From assembly GCA_964500205.1 (NCBI GenBank), contig CAZCNS010000001.1:124001-188000 (forward strand): 64,000 bases of DNA. Reading direction: 5' to 3'. Source of the DNA: UBA10329 sp964500205. GTDB taxonomy: Bacteria; Bacteroidota; Bacteroidia; UBA10329. A program made the position numbers and the translations under genes. Positions 25,527 through 35,011 of this stretch are shown one piece after another. The notes under the pieces are model-generated. The model had not been told where the DNA came from, made no database searches, and saw only the letters and a program-made list of their open reading frames with translations. The first letter of the stretch is position 1, and every line of letters begins with the position of its first letter.

Positions 25527-28388
25527 ATGAGAAAACTCAATCACCTCGGCCTATTCATGGCCTCTATTCTGCTGTATGCCTGCTCAAACAGCGATACCGC
25601 ACTTCCCGATGGCATTCGATTCGTTGAGCGAATCGAGAAGACGGGCGATGAGCTCGTCATCCCCTACAGCAAGTATGAGATGGACAACGGCCTCACCATC
25701 ATCATCCACGAGGACCACTCTGATCCCATCGTGCATGTGGACGTGACCTACCACGTGGGATCGGCACGCGAGGAGCCACTACGTTCGGGTTTCGCCCATT
25801 TCTTCGAGCACATGATGTTCCAAGGCTCGGATAATGTGGCCGATGAAGAGCACTTCAAGATTGTGAGCGAATCGGGCGGTACGCTCAACGGAACCACTAA
25901 CAGCGACCGTACCAACTACTTCCAAACCATGCCCAACAATCAATTGGAGGTGGCCCTATGGTTGGAGGCAGACCGCATGGGCTTCTTGCTCGATGCGGTG
26001 ACACAGGAGAAGTTCGAGGTGCAGCGCGCCACCGTGAAGAACGAGCGCGGGCAGAACTACGACAACCGCCCCTACGGCCTCATCCGCGAAAAGACCTCAC
26101 AGGCCCTATACCCACAAACCCACCCCTACCACTGGCCCACCATCGGCTACTTGGAAGACCTTGATCGTGTGGACGTAAACGACCTCAAGCAGTTCTTCCT
26201 GCGTTGGTACGGCCCCAACAACGCCACCCTCACCGTGGCGGGCGATGTGGACCCTAAGCAAGTGTTGGAAATGGCCAAGAAGTATTTCAGCACAATTCCT
26301 CGTGGTGCAGAAGTGGAGAAACAGCAACCCCAGCCAGTAACGCTTGAGAAGGACATGTACATTTCCTACGAGGACAACATCCGCTTCCCGATGCTGATGA
26401 TGACCTGGCCAACGGTGCAGAATTTCCACCCGGACGAGGCCCCGCTCGATGTGCTATCAGACATTCTCGGAGGCAGCAAGAGTTCGCTTTTCTACAAGAA
26501 CTTCGACAAGGCGCAGGTGGCGATACAGTCCAACGTGAGCCACCCGTGCCAAGAGCTGGGCGGGCAGTTCAACATGATCGTGCTGCCCTACCCCGGCCGT
26601 ACCCTCGCAGAGATCGAGGCCATGGTGCGCGAGACACTGAAAGAGTTTGAGGAGACCGGTGTGAGCGATGACGCGCTGGAGCGTTTCAAATCTACCCATG
26701 AGAGCATGGTCATCAGTGGTTTGGAGACGGTGTCTGGAAAAGCATCTCAACTTGCGCAAGCAGAGTACCTGCTGGGCAATCCGAATCGCATCGGAGAAGA
26801 GATAAGGCGTTATAATGCAGTAACGAAGGAAGATGTGATGCGGGTCTATGAGCAATACATCAAGGATAAGCCTGCCGTGATCCTGAGCGTTTATCCCAAA
26901 GGGCAGCCGCAACTTGTGGCCGCACCCGACAACTTCGTCTATGAGCGTGATTACACCCTTGAGCCGAACATGGCGCAGTACGAGGGCCTCGCCTACGTGA
27001 AGCCCACGCCCGAACAGGACAGCTTCGACCGTAGCCAGCAACCCCCGTCAGGCCCGAACCCCACCATCAACATCCCTGACTTCTGGCAGGCGAAACTTGA
27101 CAACGGTCTTTCCGTGATCGGTGCGAAGAACGATGAGATTCCCAAAGTTTACTTGAGATTCTCGCTACTCACTGGACACCGCTACACAGAAGTGGAGAAA
27201 GCGGGCATCGCTAATCTTTTCGCCTCGCTTATGGCTGAGGATACGGAGAACTATTCGGGCGAGGAGCTGGACAGCGAGCTCGAGAAACTCGGTAGCTCCA
27301 TCGATGTTTCGGCAGGCAGCGAAGAGATCACTGTAAGCGTGAGTTCCCTCACCAAAAACCTCGACCGCACCTTGGAACTACTCGAGGAGGTGATGTTCCG
27401 TCCCAGCTTCACAGAGGAAGAGTTCAACCGCAAGAAATTCGAGCAGCTGGAGGCCATTGCCAATCAAGTGAATGTGCCGACTGCACTGGCCAACAATCAA
27501 TTCGCGGAAGTGCTGCACGGCAAGGGACACATCATGGCCATTTCCACATCGGGCAGCGCATCGACAGTGGAGACGATAACCCTCGAAGACATCGAGCGCT
27601 TCTACAACGAGCGTTTCGTCCCGAACATCACCAACATGGTGATTGTGGGTGATGTGAATGAGAAAGACATCATGACCAAACTCGATTTCCTGAAAAAATG
27701 GGAGAAGAAAGAGGTCTCCTACCCCACCGAACCGGCCACGCCAGAAGCAGGTGCCACCAAGATCTATCTGGTGGACAAACCCGGTGCAGCGCAAAGTGAG
27801 CTACGCCTCGGATACCTTTCGCTGCCCTATGACGCCACCGGTGAGCAGTTCCGTGCTTACGTGATGAACTTCCCGCTAGGCGGCTCGTTCAACAGCCGCA
27901 TCAACCTCAACCTGCGCGAGGACAAGGGATGGACCTATGGTGCATTCAGCAGATTCACCGGCACCCGGCATGAGGGTCCGTTCGTTGCGCAGGCCGGTGT
28001 GAAGAAAGAGGCCACGGACAGTGCCCTTGTTGAATTCATCCGCGAATTCACCGAGTACGCTGCAAACGGCATCACGGCTGAAGAATTGGAGTTCACCAAG
28101 AAATCCATCGGGCAGCAGGATGCGCTCAAGTACGAGGCCGGTTATCAGAAGGCTGGATTCCTGAGCCGCATCCTCACTTACGGCCTCGACCGCGACTTCA
28201 CCAAACAGCAGAATGCCATCCTTCAGTCCATGACCGAAGAAGATGTGAACGGTCTGGCCAGCAAACACGTGGATGTGAACAAGATGGCGATTGTGGTGGT
28301 GGGCGACAAGGCCACCATTTATGAAGGGCTGTCCAAGCTGCCCTACCCCATCGAGGTGGTGAACCTGAGCGGCCCTGTGGCAAGATGA
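25527..28388 (+). CDS. M16-family (pitrilysin-like) zinc peptidase lipoprotein
   Basis: The 953-residue protein has a lipoprotein signal (LLYAC, lipidated cysteine at residue 19) and two M16 halves. The first half has the inverted zinc motif HFFEH (H91, E94, H95) and the downstream acidic ligands (E in FEVQRATVKNERGQNYDNRP). The second half (from about 520, FWQAKLDNGLSVIGAKNDEIP) lacks the motif, as is normal for the inactive half. It probably degrades peptides in the periplasm or at the outer membrane. It overlaps the following TPR gene by four bases (ATGA), and a DinB-like gene is coupled behind that, giving a three-gene operon. Confidence 0.94.
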   Translation: MRKLNHLGLFMASILLYACSNSDTALPDGIRFVERIEKTGDELVIPYSKYEMDNGLTIIIHEDHSDPIVHVDVTYHVGSAREEPLRSGFAHFFEHMMFQGSDNVADEEHFKIVSESGGTLNGTTNSDRTNYFQTMPNNQLEVALWLEADRMGFLLDAVTQEKFEVQRATVKNERGQNYDNRPYGLIREKTSQALYPQTHPYHWPTIGYLEDLDRVDVNDLKQFFLRWYGPNNATLTVAGDVDPKQVLEMAKKYFSTIPRGAEVEKQQPQPVTLEKDMYISYEDNIRFPMLMMTWPTVQNFHPDEAPLDVLSDILGGSKSSLFYKNFDKAQVAIQSNVSHPCQELGGQFNMIVLPYPGRTLAEIEAMVRETLKEFEETGVSDDALERFKSTHESMVISGLETVSGKASQLAQAEYLLGNPNRIGEEIRRYNAVTKEDVMRVYEQYIKDKPAVILSVYPKGQPQLVAAPDNFVYERDYTLEPNMAQYEGLAYVKPTPEQDSFDRSQQPPSGPNPTINIPDFWQAKLDNGLSVIGAKNDEIPKVYLRFSLLTGHRYTEVEKAGIANLFASLMAEDTENYSGEELDSELEKLGSSIDVSAGSEEITVSVSSLTKNLDRTLELLEEVMFRPSFTEEEFNRKKFEQLEAIANQVNVPTALANNQFAEVLHGKGHIMAISTSGSASTVETITLEDIERFYNERFVPNITNMVIVGDVNEKDIMTKLDFLKKWEKKEVSYPTEPATPEAGATKIYLVDKPGAAQSELRLGYLSLPYDATGEQFRAYVMNFPLGGSFNSRINLNLREDKGWTYGAFSRFTGTRHEGPFVAQAGVKKEATDSALVEFIREFTEYAANGITAEELEFTKKSIGQQDALKYEAGYQKAGFLSRILTYGLDRDFTKQQNAILQSMTEEDVNGLASKHVDVNKMAIVVVGDKATIYEGLSKLPYPIEVVNLSGPVAR

Positions 28389-29371
28389 CCCGACTGCTGC
28401 TGACCGGTCTGCTGCTCCTGTGCTTGAAGGTTGTGAGCGCACAGCGGGATGACAAGGCACGGCAGCTCGGTGAGGAGGGAATGGCCGCCTTGGACCGTGG
28501 CGACCTGCAAGAGGCAATCAAGCTGCTCACCAAGGCATGGAACGCCCATCCTGCGGAATACGACTATCCTTTGGAGGTTGGGCGCGCTTACCTGCTGACA
28601 GGGAAAGCCAACCGGGCCGAGCGCATCTTGCACCCGCTACAGTATCACAAGGCCGCAGGGCCTGAGGTGTTCGCACTGCTCGCGAACTGTTACGACAGCC
28701 TTAATCGCAACCGCGCCAAGGAGGATATGCTGCGGGAGGGAATCCACAGATTTCCCACTACAGGAATGCTTTACAACCGCCTCGCAGCGCACTATGTGGG
28801 CCGCGACAGTGTGGCCACAGCCTTGGCCGTGTGCGAGACCGGGCTTCGTAATGCGCCCGCTTATGCCGACAACTATTTCCTCGCCTCGCGGATCATGGCC
28901 GCCAAGGGTGATCACCTGTGGGCGTGGTGGTATGGCGAGGTTTTCCTCAATATCTCGGACGATGCCGTGATGAGGCGCGGAATCATGAACCAAGTGGCCA
29001 AAAGTGCAATGGCCGTGGTCTCGGGCAAATGGAAACCCGACCCTGATGTACTCGAAACGGCCGTAGCAGCAGCTGTAGGTCGTTGCTCAGATCTCCCAGA
29101 GGATAAGCTGACGGCACAGGTAGCCCTCAGAAGCTGCTTTGCACAGCATTTTCAAGGAAAAGACCCCCTCAACTCTCTCCTGAAGGAAATGGAGCGGCAA
29201 GGCATCATGGAGCTGTACACCATGCACCTGCTCTCTGAATCAGAAAAGGATGCGTTCCTTCGTTGGCTGGCAGACAATGCCGTGCGCTATGCCCAATTCA
29301 GCGACTGGTTCTATTGGAACGGACTGAAACTGGAACAGCCATTCACCCGACACACACTTACAGCACCATGA
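28385..29371 (+). CDS. Periplasmic TPR-repeat protein
   Basis: The 328-residue protein has a signal peptide (MTRLLLTGLLLLCLKVVSAQ) followed by tetratricopeptide-like helical repeats in about residues 25-180 (EEGMAALDRGDLQEAIKLLTKAW, PLEVGRAYLLTGKANRAERIL, YDSLNRNRAKEDML). The C-terminal half is helical without clear repeats. Such proteins act as scaffolds. Translational coupling to the M16 peptidase suggests an accessory role for that enzyme, but this is inference. Confidence 0.85.
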   Translation: MTRLLLTGLLLLCLKVVSAQRDDKARQLGEEGMAALDRGDLQEAIKLLTKAWNAHPAEYDYPLEVGRAYLLTGKANRAERILHPLQYHKAAGPEVFALLANCYDSLNRNRAKEDMLREGIHRFPTTGMLYNRLAAHYVGRDSVATALAVCETGLRNAPAYADNYFLASRIMAAKGDHLWAWWYGEVFLNISDDAVMRRGIMNQVAKSAMAVVSGKWKPDPDVLETAVAAAVGRCSDLPEDKLTAQVALRSCFAQHFQGKDPLNSLLKEMERQGIMELYTMHLLSESEKDAFLRWLADNAVRYAQFSDWFYWNGLKLEQPFTRHTLTAP

Positions 29372-29901
29372 GAGAGCAGCTTCTGAGAACATTCGATGAG
29401 AGCGAGGCCGTGCGCCTCCAACTGCTGGCAAGGCTGGACAAATTGCCGGCAGATGCGCTCACCCGCAAGCCCTCGCCCGATGCGTGGTCGGTGGTCGAGG
29501 TTATCGTACACCTCATCAAGGCCGAGAATGGCACGCTGAGTTATCTCAGAAAGAAATTGGAACTGGGTGGACACCGCAAGGCAAGCCCCATGGCTGCGAT
29601 GAGGAAGTCGTTCCTGAACTTCATGATCGGACTGCCCATCAAGTTCAAGGCTCCACGCATCGTTCAATTGGAGAAAGGCATCGACATGTCCTATGCAGAG
29701 GCAAGGGCACAGTGGGATGAGGTGCGTGCCGCGTTGAGAAAGGAATATGAGACCATCGATTCCGTGCTCATCACCCACGACCTTTTCAAACATCCGTTCG
29801 CAGGCAAGTTGAATCTGCTTCAGAGCGTGAGTTTCATGCACCACCACATGACGCGCCACACCGGTCAGATAGAACGCACTTTGAGCGCAGTGGGGGCCTG
29901 A
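29368..29901 (+). CDS. DinB-like four-helix protein
   Basis: The 177-residue protein starts at an ATG overlapping the TPR gene's stop (ATGA). The N-terminal helix LLARLDKLPADALTRKPSPDAWSVVEVIVHLI and the later HHHMTRHTGQIERTL stretch match the DinB/YfiT fold, whose metal site uses one His from the first helix and two (HxxxH) from the last; both H(L) in VIVHL and the HHMTRH cluster are present. Members are metal-dependent thiol or other small-molecule transferases; no substrate is assigned. Confidence 0.85.
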   Translation: MREQLLRTFDESEAVRLQLLARLDKLPADALTRKPSPDAWSVVEVIVHLIKAENGTLSYLRKKLELGGHRKASPMAAMRKSFLNFMIGLPIKFKAPRIVQLEKGIDMSYAEARAQWDEVRAALRKEYETIDSVLITHDLFKHPFAGKLNLLQSVSFMHHHMTRHTGQIERTLSAVGA

Positions 29902-29908
29902 CGAATTG

Positions 29909-30370
29909 CTATTTCAGTCTCTTTTTCTGAAAAAAGGCCCTGAGCAGGTCAGCGCACTCGGTCTCCAGCACACCACCTTTGACCACCGTCTTGGGATGGT
30001 ACAACTGCCCCACGGTAGAACAGCCGCGCTTCTCATCCCAAGCACCGAACACCACCTTGGACACCTGCGACCACTGCAAGGCCCCTGCGCACATCACACA
30101 GGGTTCGAGCGTCACGTAGAGCGTACAGTCCTTGAGGTACTTGCCCCCAATGAAGTCGGCTGCAGCGGTGATGGCCTGCATCTCAGCGTGGGCGGTCACA
30201 TCGTTCAACGTCTCAGTGAGGTTGTGCGCCCGTGCTATGATGCGCTGCTTGCAGACGATGACAGCCCCCACAGGCACTTCATCCCTTTCAAATGCCAGCT
30301 GCGCCTGCTTTAGGGCCTCTTTCATGAAATGCCCGTCCGAGAAGACGCTCAGCTCCATGTCCGTCATCAT
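29909..30370 (-). CDS. tadA: tRNA adenosine(34) deaminase TadA
   Basis: The 153-residue zinc enzyme converts adenosine to inosine at the wobble position of tRNA-Arg. The zinc and catalytic motifs are intact: HAE at residues 61-63 and PCVMC with cysteines at 91 and 94. The length is normal. The first ATG overlaps the stop codon of the upstream desaturase gene (ATGA), so the pair is one minus-strand operon. Confidence 0.95.
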   Translation of the reverse strand: MMTDMELSVFSDGHFMKEALKQAQLAFERDEVPVGAVIVCKQRIIARAHNLTETLNDVTAHAEMQAITAAADFIGGKYLKDCTLYVTLEPCVMCAGALQWSQVSKVVFGAWDEKRGCSTVGQLYHPKTVVKGGVLETECADLLRAFFQKKRLK

Positions 30371-31413
30371 TTCATCTTGTGAGCAGGAATCCGGGCCGTG
30401 CGCTCTTTTAGCAGTGCAATGATGGCCGCTTCATCCTTCGGGCTGCCGTCCAATTGCACATAGCGTTTAGCCAGACCCTTGTAGTTCTTGGTCATCAGCA
30501 GGAACCACACCTGGAAGAAATCGACCCCCTCGAACACGATAGCCCTCTCGCGGATGTAGTCCTCCCTGTTGTCGATGAACTCCTGCGCCATATCGGTGTA
30601 GTGCATGGCAGGCTTGATGTGGTGGATGATGTGGTAACCGTCATTGAAGCACTTGCGGTTATAGGGCGTGTTGATGCAAGTGATGCTGTTGCGATAGCAG
30701 TTCTCGGGCGCATCGGCATCAATGAAAGCATGCTGGCCCCAGTTCCCCGCCATCATCATGAACCTTGTGAAGATGAACGGCAGGATGAGTACCACCAACG
30801 TGGCCTTGAAATTCACAAAAGAGAGAAGGATGACCACTCCGTACCAGCTTGCCTCGCCCCAAGTGATGTTCCTGCGCAGCTTCAGTCGGTTCTTTCTGGT
30901 GAAATAATCATACAAGTCTTTGATTCCTCCGAAGAAGAACGTGGCCCAATAGTGCATGAAGTCCTTAAAACTGTCACGCTGGTAGGGCATGGTGGTGCTC
31001 AGGTCGTCCTTCAGGTTGTTCTCAGGATGGTGCATGCCCATGTGGTGGCCGAAGTAGGTCTCGGGCGTCTCTCCGAACAACGGGCCGAGGAACCATGGTA
31101 TGAACTTGTTCATCCAGTCATACTCTCGCTTGAAAAGTGGACGATGGCTGGTGCAATGCAGCATGAGAATGTAAGGGGCAAGAAAAATGGCCCAGTTCAA
31201 AACAAGATATACCGCAGCCACCCACCAGTTGAACTGACCTGGCCAATACATGTATATCGCCAGCGGCAGCATCAAGGCTGTGATACGCAAGATCAGTTTC
31301 GGGAACACGATGTCCCGCTCATCTCGGATGAAGCGCAACAACCAGCGGTCGAGCGCACTGAAGTTCTCCTGCTTGACAAATACAGGATCGGTGATGGTTA
31401 TGTGTGCGGCCAT
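30367..31413 (-). CDS. Membrane fatty-acid desaturase
   Basis: The 348-residue membrane protein has the three histidine boxes of the membrane desaturase/hydroxylase family: HCTSH (residues 86-90), HHMGMHH (near 125-131) and HHIIHHIKP (near 250-258). Hydrophobic segments lie around residues 38-57, 62-85, 150-165 and 190-215. It would use di-iron chemistry to desaturate or hydroxylate an acyl chain or carotenoid-like substrate; the substrate is not clear. The ATG at 31413 is used because the longer frame starts at a TTG inside the promoter element TACTTTTG. Confidence 0.9.
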   Translation of the reverse strand: MAAHITITDPVFVKQENFSALDRWLLRFIRDERDIVFPKLILRITALMLPLAIYMYWPGQFNWWVAAVYLVLNWAIFLAPYILMLHCTSHRPLFKREYDWMNKFIPWFLGPLFGETPETYFGHHMGMHHPENNLKDDLSTTMPYQRDSFKDFMHYWATFFFGGIKDLYDYFTRKNRLKLRRNITWGEASWYGVVILLSFVNFKATLVVLILPFIFTRFMMMAGNWGQHAFIDADAPENCYRNSITCINTPYNRKCFNDGYHIIHHIKPAMHYTDMAQEFIDNREDYIRERAIVFEGVDFFQVWFLLMTKNYKGLAKRYVQLDGSPKDEAAIIALLKERTARIPAHKMK

Positions 31414-31428
31414 GTCAGCGTTATGGGG

Positions 31429-31436
31429 CAAAAGTA
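31429..31436 (-). promoter_or_regulatory. -7 element TACTTTTG for desaturase-tadA
   Basis: Exact TAnnTTTG match on the minus strand, 15 bases before the ATG at 31413. Confidence 0.6.
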
Positions 31437-31765
31437 GCCCCTATGCCGCGAGGTGGTATTCGACCACGGTCATAACCTGACCTGATGGTCGTGCAAAAGA
31501 GCGGCATTGCTCCCAGAGAGGAGCAACTGCTCAGTCCTGCATGGCAAGGTCCATGGTCAGGTATAATAACATACCCACGAATATGACGACTGCAACGGTC
31601 ATGGCCTACTGCGTTAGTTCTTTAAAACGTGGTATTACCGGGATTATTTCCCCGCTAACAGCCAACCTTATCAACACGCAATCCCCGCATTTATTCAGGC
31701 ATCGGGACGACATTAAGGCATGGTTGTGAAAAACTTCCCGCACCGCTTGCCACCTCAAATGAAAG
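31437..31765. other. Intergenic region without recognised genes
   Basis: Between the desaturase promoter and rpsP there are about 330 bases. A 62-codon plus-strand frame (31541-31729) has no recognisable motif and looks accidental. I saw no tRNA, hairpin terminator or repeat here. Confidence 0.5.
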
Positions 31766-31812
31766 TCGCACCTTTGCAGCCCTCAAATTTTTTTAACCAA
31801 AAAACACTTTCA

Positions 31813-32394
31813 ATGCCAACCAAAATCCGCTTGCAGAGACACGGAAGGAAAGGCTACGCGTTCTTTCATATTGTCGTAGCTGACTCCAGATCACCACGTG
31901 ATGGTAAGTTCATCGAGAAGTTGGGTGTTTACAACCCTAACACCCAGCCCGCAACCATCGACATCGACTTCGATAGCGCGTTGAGCTGGATGGACAAAGG
32001 AGCGCAGCCCACAGACACGTGCCGCGCTATTCTCTCCTACAAAGGAGTCCTTTACAAGAAACACCTTCAAGGTGGTGTGAAGAAAGGTGCATTCGACCAG
32101 GCTGAGGCCGATAAGCGCTTCGAGGCTTGGATGGGCGACAAGGAAGGCCGTATCGGTCAAGGTGCCCAAGCGCTGCTGAAGGCGAAGGAGGACGCCAAGA
32201 AAGAACTGCTCGCGGCTGAGGCCAAGAAGAAAGCCGAGATCGCTGCCAAGGTGGCCGCCAAGAAGGCACCACTTGCCGAGGAAGTTGAAGCCGTTGCAGA
32301 GGCTGCAGCTGCTGAGGAAGCACCTGCCGAGACCGCAGAGGCAGCCACCGAGGCTCCTGCTGCTGAAGCTGAGGAAGAGCCAAAAGCCGAGTGA
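31813..32394 (+). CDS. rpsP: 30S ribosomal protein S16 with Ala/Glu-rich tail
   Basis: The 193-residue protein begins PTKIRLQRHGRKGYAFFHIVVADSRSPRDG, the conserved S16 core (about residues 1-85), and continues into a long Lys/Ala/Glu-rich extension (about 110-193; KKAEIAAKVAAKK, EAVAEAAAAEEAPAE) that is common in Bacteroidota S16. A near-consensus -7 element (CACCTTTG) lies at 31769-31776. rimM follows after one base, the usual S16-RimM pairing for 30S assembly. Confidence 0.96.
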   Translation: MPTKIRLQRHGRKGYAFFHIVVADSRSPRDGKFIEKLGVYNPNTQPATIDIDFDSALSWMDKGAQPTDTCRAILSYKGVLYKKHLQGGVKKGAFDQAEADKRFEAWMGDKEGRIGQGAQALLKAKEDAKKELLAAEAKKKAEIAAKVAAKKAPLAEEVEAVAEAAAAEEAPAETAEAATEAPAAEAEEEPKAE

Positions 32395-32395
32395 T

Positions 32396-32920
32396 TTGAC
32401 CCCCGCTAACCTGACTGAGCTGGGCCGCGTGCTCAAGCCTCATGGTCTCAAGGGGGCGGTCAAAGTGCGGGTGACCGCCAGCGGTGTTCCGATCATAGAA
32501 AAAGACGAACCGGTCTTCATCCTCGTACAGGGTGGGCCGGTTCCTTTTTTTTCTGAGGAGAAGGCCACGTTGGTCGGCAATGCCCTTGTCCTGAAGCTGG
32601 AGGGAATCGACACCACGGAGCAGGCAGAGCAACTTGTCGGGAAACAGCTCCTTGTTGACCCCGAAATGATTGAAGATGAGGAGCAAGAAGGACTTTATGC
32701 CCTGATAGGGCTTAAGGTGCAGGACATCAACCTCGGTGAGATAGGCACCGTGACCGGCATCATGGAAGTTCCCCAGCAGTCGGTGCTCGAAGTGGAACAC
32801 CAAGGCAAGCAGATCCTGATTCCGGCCGTGGAGGGCATCATCATCGGTCTGGATCAAAAGACGGGTGTGATAAGCGTGGATACACCTCCGGGACTTGTTG
32901 ACCTCTACCTCAATGGCTGA
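32396..32920 (+). CDS. rimM: 16S rRNA processing/30S maturation factor RimM
   Basis: The 174-residue protein starts at TTG 32396, two bases after the rpsP stop; no ATG or GTG is available before the conserved LGRVLKPHGLKGAVKV. An N-terminal RimM beta barrel (about 1-80) and a C-terminal PRC-barrel (about 95-174; GLYALIGLKVQDINLGEIGTV, VLEVEHQGKQILIPAVE) are both visible. It binds S19 and helps mature the 30S head. Its last codons overlap the next gene's start. Confidence 0.95.
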   Translation: MTPANLTELGRVLKPHGLKGAVKVRVTASGVPIIEKDEPVFILVQGGPVPFFSEEKATLVGNALVLKLEGIDTTEQAEQLVGKQLLVDPEMIEDEEQEGLYALIGLKVQDINLGEIGTVTGIMEVPQQSVLEVEHQGKQILIPAVEGIIIGLDQKTGVISVDTPPGLVDLYLNG

Positions 32921-33626
32921 ACCCTATTTCCAGTTCAAACAATTCCGTGTTTATCACCATCGGGATGCGTTGAAGGTGGGCACAGATGGAGTGCTGCTCG
33001 GTGCATGGACCAAGGTGACCAACACAGACCGGGTGCTGGACATCGGCACTGGGACAGGTCTCATTGCATTGATGCTGGCCCAAAAGGCTACTGTTGAGAT
33101 CGATGCCATTGAGATCAATAGCGGAGCTGCTACCCTTGCTGCGGAGAACTTCGCCCGCGCACCATTTGCAGGTATCAAGGTCCACTGCACCAACCTGGCA
33201 GAATGGATGCCAGAACATGCCGACCTGTACGACCTCATCGTTTGCAACCCACCTTTCTTCACCCATGCGCAACCACCGAAGAACGAAGCGCTCCATGTGG
33301 CAAAACACACCGTAAGCCTTAGTCCCGCCTTACTATTCCGAGAGGTCAAGCGGCTGATGAGGCCAAATGGTCGGTTCAGTATCATCTTCCCTACTCAGGG
33401 ACAAGAGGAGTTTTTCAAAGAAGCAGAACGTTTCGGTTTCCATATTTCACGGAAAACAGAGGTGCTTCCCCTCCCGGACCGACCGCCCAAGAGACTGCTG
33501 GTCTGTTTCTCACAGCAACCCGCAGACGCAGTGACAGATAAACTGATAGTGGAAGAGAAAGCAGGTGAACGCGGCTACACGGACGGTTACAAAACCCTAA
33601 CCCGCGACTTCTTCGTCAGATTCTGA
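32913..33626 (+). CDS. trmN6: tRNA1(Val) A37 N6-methyltransferase
   Basis: The 237-residue SAM-dependent methyltransferase has FRVYHHRDALKVGTDGVLLGAW at its start, the SAM-binding motif DIGTGTGLIALML (about 44-56), and the catalytic NPPF at residues 112-115, which targets the N6 of adenine. This pattern is that of YfiC/TrmN6. The ATG at 32913 overlaps the rimM stop; an earlier in-frame start within rimM is less likely. It converges with rsmD, the two overlapping by 30 bases at their 3' ends. Confidence 0.92.
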   Translation: MAEPYFQFKQFRVYHHRDALKVGTDGVLLGAWTKVTNTDRVLDIGTGTGLIALMLAQKATVEIDAIEINSGAATLAAENFARAPFAGIKVHCTNLAEWMPEHADLYDLIVCNPPFFTHAQPPKNEALHVAKHTVSLSPALLFREVKRLMRPNGRFSIIFPTQGQEEFFKEAERFGFHISRKTEVLPLPDRPPKRLLVCFSQQPADAVTDKLIVEEKAGERGYTDGYKTLTRDFFVRF

Positions 33627-34154
33627 GAAGAAGAAGCTGAAATGCACCCGTCCATATCGCCTGGTCTGCTCGTAGCCCGGCAGATCGGATAGGTCCACAG
33701 TCGCAGGGTGCTCGATTATCAGGAGACCATCAGCATTGAGCACTTGGCGATGCATTACCAGCTCCACCAACTGACGGTGCTGCTCATAATCGTAAGGCGG
33801 GTCGGCAAAGATGATATCCCACTTTGCCACGGTGCGCGACAGGAACTGGAACGCATCAGACTGAACCACCTGAGCAGACGGACACCTGTGTTGCTCCAAC
33901 AGCTGCTTGACAAACTTGGCACACATAGCGTTGCTGTCCACGCATGTGAGGTCATCAATACCACGGCTGTACAGCTCCAAACTGATGTTTCCTGAGCCGC
34001 AGAACAGGTCGAGTGCCCGCAGTCCAGAGAACTCGAAACGGTTGTTGAGAATGTTGAACAGACCCTCCTTGGCCATGTCTGTGGTGGGCCTCACAGGCAG
34101 GTTGCCCGGTGGTTTGATGGTGCGGCCCTTGAGCCGTCCGCTTATTACACGCAT
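33597..34154 (-). CDS. rsmD: 16S rRNA (guanine966-N2)-methyltransferase RsmD
   Basis: The 185-residue enzyme begins MRVISGRLKGRTI and has the PTTDMAKEGLFNIL segment, SAM-binding DLFCGSGNISLEL (about 49-61) and catalytic DPPYD (about 117-121). It methylates G966 of 16S rRNA. Its start overlaps the end of the DUF3822 gene by ten bases, an arrangement I recognise as recurrent in Bacteroidota. Confidence 0.95.
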   Translation of the reverse strand: MRVISGRLKGRTIKPPGNLPVRPTTDMAKEGLFNILNNRFEFSGLRALDLFCGSGNISLELYSRGIDDLTCVDSNAMCAKFVKQLLEQHRCPSAQVVQSDAFQFLSRTVAKWDIIFADPPYDYEQHRQLVELVMHRQVLNADGLLIIEHPATVDLSDLPGYEQTRRYGRVHFSFFFSESDEEVAG

Positions 34155-35011
34155 AGTGGAAGACTTGAAAGCAATGGACTCCGATGACGCGGTAGCTCCT
34201 TGAATGAGTAGGCAAAAGAGATGTTGGCCTGCTGATCTGACAACTTAGCACCGGGCAGATACCTGCCCAGCAGCTCCATCAATGGGCCTTCCTTTTTAAC
34301 CTGACCGCTTACGACCACCTTCACATCTCGCTGCGGAATCTCCAACTGCTCGAGGGCGGCCAAGACAAAGTAGAGCACATCCTCAGCAGCATCAAACTCA
34401 AAAACATTGTGAAGCAGCAGCGAACTGTCCTTGATGATGGCGAGAGAGAATCTGCGTTGTCCCATGAGGATGTAGGCATGCCGCCCCAGATCCGTGTTTC
34501 GCAACAGCGCACCCGACCAAACCGCCAGCTCGGGCACCACCACTGCCCCGGCCAGCAGACTCACAATCTCGCTGGGCAACAAAGAGACAGCCTCTGCATC
34601 CCAAGCACCGATTCCGGCAGAAATCACCTCATGACCGCTCAGGTCACCGAGCTCAAAGTGCAAAAGGGCATTGCGTCCTTCGTCAGAAGCAGGAAGCAGG
34701 TCGTTCGGGATCAGAGAGTTGCGAACATCCGTGACCACTACCCCATTCAATCCAATTATCCTCTCTTCGGAGAAAATGGTTCTGACCAGAGTAGCCCACC
34801 TTGTGTCATCAGAACAGTAGGGGAATAACCAATCCCGCTGATCGACCGCTTTTCTCGCAGCAGCATCAAAACGCATGACCGAAACATGGGTGCGCGAAAT
34901 CTCACAGAAAAGACTCAGGGTGTCCGCGAGCAGTTCCTCCTCGCGATCCGGTAGCAGAGATACCGCGAGCCTGTAAGGGGCTGCGGTGAGGATATCACTC
35001 CCAGTTACCAC
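34145..35011 (-). CDS. DUF3822 family protein
   Basis: The 288-residue protein starts at a GTG that overlaps the end of the upstream gene by 17 bases; the next in-frame ATG is 44 codons further, well inside the conserved region. The pattern of two actin-like (ASKHA-type) halves (YRLAVSLLPDREEE; LGRHAYILMGQRRFSLAIIKDSSLLLHNVFEFDAAEDVLYFVL) and its position directly before rsmD match DUF3822. The family's molecular function is not known; coupling to rsmD suggests a link with ribosome maturation. Confidence 0.85.
   Translation of the reverse strand: MVTGSDILTAAPYRLAVSLLPDREEELLADTLSLFCEISRTHVSVMRFDAAARKAVDQRDWLFPYCSDDTRWATLVRTIFSEERIIGLNGVVVTDVRNSLIPNDLLPASDEGRNALLHFELGDLSGHEVISAGIGAWDAEAVSLLPSEIVSLLAGAVVVPELAVWSGALLRNTDLGRHAYILMGQRRFSLAIIKDSSLLLHNVFEFDAAEDVLYFVLAALEQLEIPQRDVKVVVSGQVKKEGPLMELLGRYLPGAKLSDQQANISFAYSFKELPRHRSPLLSSLPLCV

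Noticed and set aside
31541..31729. 62-codon plus-strand frame before rpsP
   Set aside because: No motif, no promoter element and no plausible composition; it looks accidental.
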